From: Vampirovibrio chlorellavorus
Lineage (GTDB): Bacteria; Cyanobacteriota; Vampirovibrionia; Vampirovibrionales; Vampirovibrionaceae
Direction: 5' to 3'
Assembly: GCF_003149375.1 (NCBI RefSeq)
Contig: NZ_QFWH01000002.1
Coordinates: 186,001-250,000, forward strand
Length of the DNA: 64,000 nt
A model generated the notes under the pieces. That model was given only the letters and a program-made list of their open reading frames with translations. It did no database searches and was not told the origin of the DNA. Below, piece by piece: positions 60,286 through 64,000 of the stretch (its first letter is position 1; each line of letters begins with the position of its first letter). Position numbers and translations under genes: made by a program.

Positions 60286-61017
60286 ATGGCTAAATTAACC
60301 AAGCGTCAAAAACATTTCCAGGAGCTGATGGCTTCCGCCACCCAGCCTGTAGGCGTCAAGGATGGCGTTGCTCTGCTGAAAAAAGCGTTAGCGCATGCCA
60401 AGTTTGATGAGACCGTTGAAACCCACATTCGTTTGGGCATCAACGTTAAGCATGCCGATCAACAAGTCCGTAGCACCGTGGTGTTGCCTGAAGGCACCGG
60501 TAAAACCGTTCGTGTGGCTGTTATCGCCAAAGGCGAAAAAGTCAACGAAGCCAGAAATGCAGGTGCCGACTTCGCGGGTAGCGAAGACCTGGTCGAAAAA
60601 ATGGAAAAAGAAAACTGGCTCGACTTTGATGTCTTGATTGCCACCCCCGATGCCATGGCATTGCTGGGCAAACTGGGTAAAGTGCTGGGTCCCAAAGGCC
60701 TGATGCCCAATCCCAAGACCGGCACCGTTACCTTCGATGTGGCTCAGGCCATTAAAGAAGTGAAAGCCGGTAAAGTGGAGTTCCGTGCCGACAAGCAAGG
60801 GATTGTCCACACCGCCATTGGTAAAGGCAAAGCCTTCACTGAAGAGCAAATCCTGAAAAATTTCTCCACCCTGTATGACGCCATTCTGCGTGCCAAACCG
60901 GCCGCTGCCAAAGGCGCTTATGTAAAATCCGTTTACCTGACCTCGACGATGGGGCCCAGCATTAAGCTGGATGCTTCCAAGCTGAGTTCCGAGATTCGGG
61001 ATTATCTGGCCAACTAA
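60286..61017 (+). CDS. rplA: 50S ribosomal protein L1
   Basis: uL1 binds 23S rRNA at the mobile L1 stalk and often represses its own operon. The ATG at 60286 follows AAGGAG by seven bases and gives 243 residues. Family blocks include [49 protein letters not shown] and [11 protein letters not shown]. It ends the cluster: a terminator follows and rplJ and rplL are not next, unlike the usual order. Confidence 0.95.
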   Translation: MAKLTKRQKHFQELMASATQPVGVKDGVALLKKALAHAKFDETVETHIRLGINVKHADQQVRSTVVLPEGTGKTVRVAVIAKGEKVNEARNAGADFAGSEDLVEKMEKENWLDFDVLIATPDAMALLGKLGKVLGPKGLMPNPKTGTVTFDVAQAIKEVKAGKVEFRADKQGIVHTAIGKGKAFTEEQILKNFSTLYDAILRAKPAAAKGAYVKSVYLTSTMGPSIKLDASKLSSEIRDYLAN

Positions 61018-61035
61018 ATTTTATTCTCACCTGAG

Positions 61036-61072
61036 AGAAGCCTCTTCCGTCTGGAAGGGGCTTCTTCTTTGC
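61036..61072 (+). terminator. Terminator of the rplA cluster
   Basis: AGAAGCCTCTTCC and GGAAGGGGCTTCT pair over 13 positions with one G-U, around a four-base loop, followed by TCTTCTTT. Confidence 0.8.
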
Positions 61073-61198
61073 ATTGGGGACGGCGCTCTCTATTTGTTTT
61101 GGGATACACGCAGTTTTACGAATGTTATGTGAGGGCAGCCTCACCAATGTAAAATACCCACCGCAATTTTGGCTAAAGCAAAAAAGATCGCCCAAGGC

Positions 61199-61230
61199 AA
61201 AAGCCCGATAGAAGGCTCTACCGGGCTTTT
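61199..61230 (-). terminator. Terminator of the peroxiredoxin gene
   Basis: AAAAGCCCG and CGGGCTTTT pair over nine bases and extend with GTAGA/TCTAT inside the loop. It lies 24 bases past the stop at 61254. Confidence 0.8.
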
Positions 61231-61253
61231 GAAAGGGTTGAGGCTTACAAACC

Positions 61254-61778
61254 TTAAGCTTTGCCCAAGGTTTGAGCGCCGGGCTTCCAGCCAACCGGGC
61301 ACAGTTCGCCGGATTGGAAGGCTTGCAGCAAGCGGATGACTTCATCCACGTTACGGCCCACAGCCAGGTCGTTCACCAGGTAGCTACGCAGGTTGCCATC
61401 GGGATCGATCAGGAACAGACCACGCAGACTGATGCCCTTGTCTTCCAGCAACACACCATAGTCACGGCTGATGCGGTGGTTGATGTCGGAGACCATGGGG
61501 TAGTTCATTTGACCCAAAGCGCCTTCGCTCCAGGCTTTGTGGGAGTGAACGCTGTCTACGCTGGCGCCGATGATTTGGGCGTTCAGCTTGTCGAATTCGG
61601 CTTTTTTGTCGTTGAAGCCCTGGATTTCGGTGGGGCAGACAAAGGTGAAATCGAGCGGCCAGAAGAACAGGACCACCCATTTGCCACGGTAGTTTTTCAG
61701 GGACACTTCGGTGATTTTGCCTTCGTGGTAGGCGGCTGCTGTAAACTCAGGAGCCGGTTTGCCAATTTGTGCGACCAT
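61254..61778 (-). CDS. 2-Cys peroxiredoxin (AhpC/Tsa type)
   Basis: This enzyme reduces hydrogen peroxide and organic peroxides. The 174-residue protein has the peroxidatic Cys48 in FTFVCPTEI and the resolving Cys160 in [11 protein letters not shown], so it is a typical 2-Cys form that works as dimers or decamers with thioredoxin. trxB in this window is part of that electron route. Its promoter is TTGAAA-17-TACAAT (61854-61826, minus strand). The ATG follows GGAG by eight bases. Confidence 0.94.
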   Translation of the reverse strand: MVAQIGKPAPEFTAAAYHEGKITEVSLKNYRGKWVVLFFWPLDFTFVCPTEIQGFNDKKAEFDKLNAQIIGASVDSVHSHKAWSEGALGQMNYPMVSDINHRISRDYGVLLEDKGISLRGLFLIDPDGNLRSYLVNDLAVGRNVDEVIRLLQAFQSGELCPVGWKPGAQTLGKA

Positions 61779-61825
61779 TGGTGTAATCTCCTATCAAAAA
61801 TAAACCAGACCATAACAATGGCCCT

Positions 61826-61854
61826 ATTGTATGCCTCAAGCCCCCTACTTTCAA
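61826..61854 (-). promoter_or_regulatory. Promoter of the 2-Cys peroxiredoxin gene
   Basis: On the minus strand TTGAAA (61854-61849) and TACAAT (61831-61826) are 17 bases apart, about 45 bases before the ATG. The rest of the 61779-62116 gap holds only a weaker TATGAT box near 62060 that could serve the divergent gene. Confidence 0.65.
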
Positions 61855-62116
61855 GCCGCACTTTTGATACATTGGCTGTAATTCAAGGTGGTCAAAGCCT
61901 TTCAGGGCTTTTAATTATCCGTATCAATTCAGGGATCCGGATTGGCCTGACAGATGGCGCTCTCTGAAAATCGTGGCGACAGCAACAGATTGGGAGAAAC
62001 GGGCCCATGGATAGCCATAGATTGAGAGATTGCTTGTATCCGGGCCGACTATTTTCGGTATGATGATGTCTGATCGGGAACCGTAAACCGTTATTTGAGT
62101 TGCTCCGAGTCTTGTC

Positions 62117-62575
62117 GTGCTAAATATCCTGTTGCCCGCTAAACTGTTATCTCTTGGCCAGACTGTGCCTGACTTTGCGCTGCTGGATCAGCAGGGCCAT
62201 CTGGTCTCACTGTGCGATTTTACGGATCAGCGCGGGGTGGTGTTGCTGTTTTTCGCCTCCGACTGGCTGCCGGGCGATGTGGCATTGCTGCAGGGCTTCC
62301 GGCATGCGTATGGTGCCCTGACTGAAGCTGGGTTGCAGGTGTTGGCGCTGTCCAGCATCAACTGGGAGATGCTGTTTCATCTGGCCAAGCGCCTGGATCT
62401 TCCGTTTCCCCTGCTGTTTGACCAGTGTTGCCGACAAGCGACTTTTTACCAGGCCGCCTGGATTCCTAAATTCGTGACTGGGCGGGCCGTCTACGTGCTG
62501 GATAATCAGCAGCGGGTTGTGTTTGCCCGAAGCCAGGCAAGTCCAGAACAGGTGCTGGCCGCCTTTAGTGGCTGA
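62117..62575 (+). CDS. Peroxiredoxin-like protein lacking the peroxidatic Cys
   Basis: The 152-residue protein has the AhpC/Tsa fold: GQTVPDFALLDQQGHLVSLCDF (about 14-35), RGVVLLFFASDWLPGDVALL (39-58), FPLLFD and VYVLDNQQRVVF. In active peroxiredoxins the segment DWxPxC carries the catalytic Cys; here the aligned residue is Asp (DWLPGDV). A CC pair follows in FDQCCRQA. It is probably not a peroxidase. The GTG start at 62117 has no strong ribosome binding site. Its end overlaps the convergent kinase gene by 11 bases. Confidence 0.7.
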   Translation: MLNILLPAKLLSLGQTVPDFALLDQQGHLVSLCDFTDQRGVVLLFFASDWLPGDVALLQGFRHAYGALTEAGLQVLALSSINWEMLFHLAKRLDLPFPLLFDQCCRQATFYQAAWIPKFVTGRAVYVLDNQQRVVFARSQASPEQVLAAFSG

Positions 62576-63530
62576 AGGCCCGGTTGTAAACGGCGTCTCT
62601 GTTGGGCATGGCAATGGCCGATCCCCGGTTGAGGACTTTCAGGCTGGCCGTGGTAATGCCCAGTTTGGCGCAGTTGATCAGGCTTTCCCCTTGGGCCAGC
62701 CCGTGCAGGAAGCCACCGTTGAAGGCATCTCCAGCGCCGGTGGTGTCAATGGCCTTGATGGACATGGAAGGAATCTGCTGAATTTCTCGCTTGTAGCCCA
62801 GATAGCACCCTTGGGCTCCCACTTTGACCACCACCAGCTTGACGCCCTTGAATAGGAAGTAGTCCACCACCTGCTGGGGTTTATTAAAGTTGATCATGCT
62901 GACCGTGTCATCGGGGAAAGAGGGCAGGAAAATATCCACCCACGGCAGTACTTCGTTGAAAGCGTCCACCATTTTCTCTTCGCTTTCCCACAGCGCTTCC
63001 CGGTAGTTGGGGTCAAAGGCGGTCATGACCCCGTTCTCACGGGCCAGGCGAAAGGCTTTCAGGGTGGCTTGCCGGGCCGAAGGGGAAATGGCCAGGGTAA
63101 TGCCTGAGGAGTACACGATCTTGCTCTGTTTAATCAAATCCACGGAAATGTCATCCGGGCCCAGTTGGGTGGCGGCTGAATGCTGGCGGTAATAGACAAA
63201 ATCCCGCTGCCCTTCGTGATCCACGGAGACAAAATAAAGCCCGGTGGGGCCTTTGCCGTTGCGCTTGGGGCTAATCTGGATGCCTTCCTTCAAAATCATT
63301 TCTTGCAGGGCCAGAGCAAAGGCATCGTTGCCCAAACGGGTGATGTAACCCACGTTGGAACCCAGCCGGGCCGCCGCCACCGCTGTATTGAGCGTATCGC
63401 CACCAAAACTGCGGTTAAAGACCCGGGCCTGTTTGAGATCGCCCTCACTGGACAGCTCCAGCATGGCTTCGCCTATGGAAATGATGTCGATAATCCGCCT
63501 CCTTCGCTCGCCGGCAAGGCGTAACGACAA
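62565..63530 (-). CDS. PfkB-family sugar kinase, KdgK-like
   Basis: The PfkB fold phosphorylates sugars or sugar acids. The 321 residues show IISIGEAMLELS near the start, SFGGDTLNTAVAAARLG, IDTTGAGDAFNGGFLHGL with the catalytic Asp, and NRGSAIAMP. Its closest look is 2-keto-3-deoxygluconate kinase. The upstream gene is a sugar-acid dehydratase-like enzyme, which fits a KDG route. The first standard start is a TTG at 63530, but AAGGAGG at 63498-63504 points to ATT 63494 or ATC 63491 as true start, overlapping the upstream gene by about 20 bases. Confidence 0.85.
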   Translation of the reverse strand: MSLRLAGERRRRIIDIISIGEAMLELSSEGDLKQARVFNRSFGGDTLNTAVAAARLGSNVGYITRLGNDAFALALQEMILKEGIQISPKRNGKGPTGLYFVSVDHEGQRDFVYYRQHSAATQLGPDDISVDLIKQSKIVYSSGITLAISPSARQATLKAFRLARENGVMTAFDPNYREALWESEEKMVDAFNEVLPWVDIFLPSFPDDTVSMINFNKPQQVVDYFLFKGVKLVVVKVGAQGCYLGYKREIQQIPSMSIKAIDTTGAGDAFNGGFLHGLAQGESLINCAKLGITTASLKVLNRGSAIAMPNRDAVYNRAFSH

Positions 63531-64000
63531 TAGATGCCCAGCAAGCCTTTGGTGTATTGGGGCTTGGGTTTATTAATGCCTGTCTCCAGTTGTGTTTGCC
63601 GTTGGCGCAGAATGCTTTCCAATTCAGCCGGGGCCAACCGTTGCCCGTTCACTCCTATTATATTCAAAGCGCTTTCGTCCAGATCAAATTCCAGTAAATC
63701 TCCATCGATCAGCGTAGCAATGGGGCCTCCCCGAGCGGCTTCCGGCGCCACGTGCCCAATGGCGGGCCCCCGGGTGGCTCCGGAAAAGCGACCATCAGTG
63801 ATTAGCATGGTGCTGCTGGCCAATAGTGGGCTGGAGGCAATGGCTTCCGTGATGTAATACTGTTCCGGCATGCCGGTGGCGGCGGGGCCTTCGTAGCGAA
63901 TGACCACGGCGTCGCCCGGCTGGATTTTGCCGCTCAGCACCGCTTCACGGGCGTCATCCTGATTGTTGAACACCTTGGCCCGGCCTTCAAAGCGGCGCAT
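63473..64000 (-). CDS. IlvD/Edd-family dehydratase (C-terminal part)
   Basis: Only the last 175 residues are in the window; the N-terminus with the Fe-S cluster lies beyond 64000. The segment VVIRYEGPAATGMPEQYYITEAI, LITDGRFSGATRGPAIGHVAPEAARGGPIATL and DLLEFD is the conserved C-terminal domain of dihydroxy-acid and sugar-acid dehydratases. Pairing with a KDG-kinase-like gene suggests a sugar acid (gluconate, xylonate or arabonate) rather than branched-chain amino acid synthesis, but this cannot be settled here. The tail after residue 150 is less conserved. Confidence 0.88.
   Translation of the reverse strand: MRRFEGRAKVFNNQDDAREAVLSGKIQPGDAVVIRYEGPAATGMPEQYYITEAIASSPLLASSTMLITDGRFSGATRGPAIGHVAPEAARGGPIATLIDGDLLEFDLDESALNIIGVNGQRLAPAELESILRQRQTQLETGINKPKPQYTKGLLGIYCRYALPASEGGGLSTSFP

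Noticed and set aside
1-64000. CRISPR arrays, insertion sequences, prophage or integron
   Set aside because: No regularly spaced direct repeats, transposase, integrase or phage gene was seen.

Overview
The window reads as an ordinary bacterial chromosome segment with mid-50s percent G+C by eye, densely packed on both strands, with no transposase, integrase, phage gene or CRISPR array. Gene content suggests a non-photosynthetic relative of Cyanobacteria (Vampirovibrionia/Melainabacteria type). The clues are two S1-domain ribosomal protein paralogues, a SigF/SigB-type sigma factor beside a prepilin peptidase, a futalosine menaquinone gene (mqnC), MEP isoprenoid genes, a Tad pilus locus and a globin-coupled chemoreceptor. 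This placement is inference; no 16S rRNA lies in the window.

Positions 1-16.3 kb hold secreted or membrane proteins of unknown function, rpe, a DUF374 acyltransferase, an M14 amidase-like peptidase, rpsA, a group 2 sigma factor with a structured RNA upstream, a YhcC-type radical SAM gene, a lone TrkA-C protein, glmS, tyrS and a PfpI-family gene. Positions 16.5-28.7 kb hold two tandem BcsB-like proteins without a synthase, ispG, an unknown membrane-associated protein, a B12-binding-type radical SAM gene, mqnC and a membrane protein with a decayed cyclase domain. Positions 28.8-36 kb hold trpS, pilD, the SigF-like gene, ispH, the second S1 gene and rplU-rpmA. Positions 36-42 kb hold a strongly folded candidate RNA, ruvA, ispD-thiL, two orphan small proteins and the globin chemoreceptor.

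Positions 42.4-52.3 kb hold one minus-strand Tad/Flp pilus locus in the order flp, tadE, cpaB, cpaC, cpaE, cpaF, tadB, tadC. PilD at 31 kb is the only prepilin peptidase seen and could process its pilins. Positions 52.6-57.6 kb hold trxB, an unknown protein, a tandem HD-GYP protein, two coiled-coil paralogues and coaD. Positions 57.9-61 kb hold the classic rpmG, tRNA-Trp, secE, nusG, rplK, rplA cluster, which ends in a terminator before any rplJ-rplL. The last 3 kb hold a 2-Cys peroxiredoxin, a peroxiredoxin-like protein without its peroxidatic Cys, and a sugar-acid pair (PfkB kinase plus IlvD/Edd dehydratase).

The items most worth follow-up are the candidate RNA with an H-type pseudoknot at 36.5-36.8 kb, the RNA upstream of the group 2 sigma gene, three helically phased CTTAAG palindromes upstream of rpmG, an apparently leaderless trpS, and several enzymes or sensors that lost catalytic residues.
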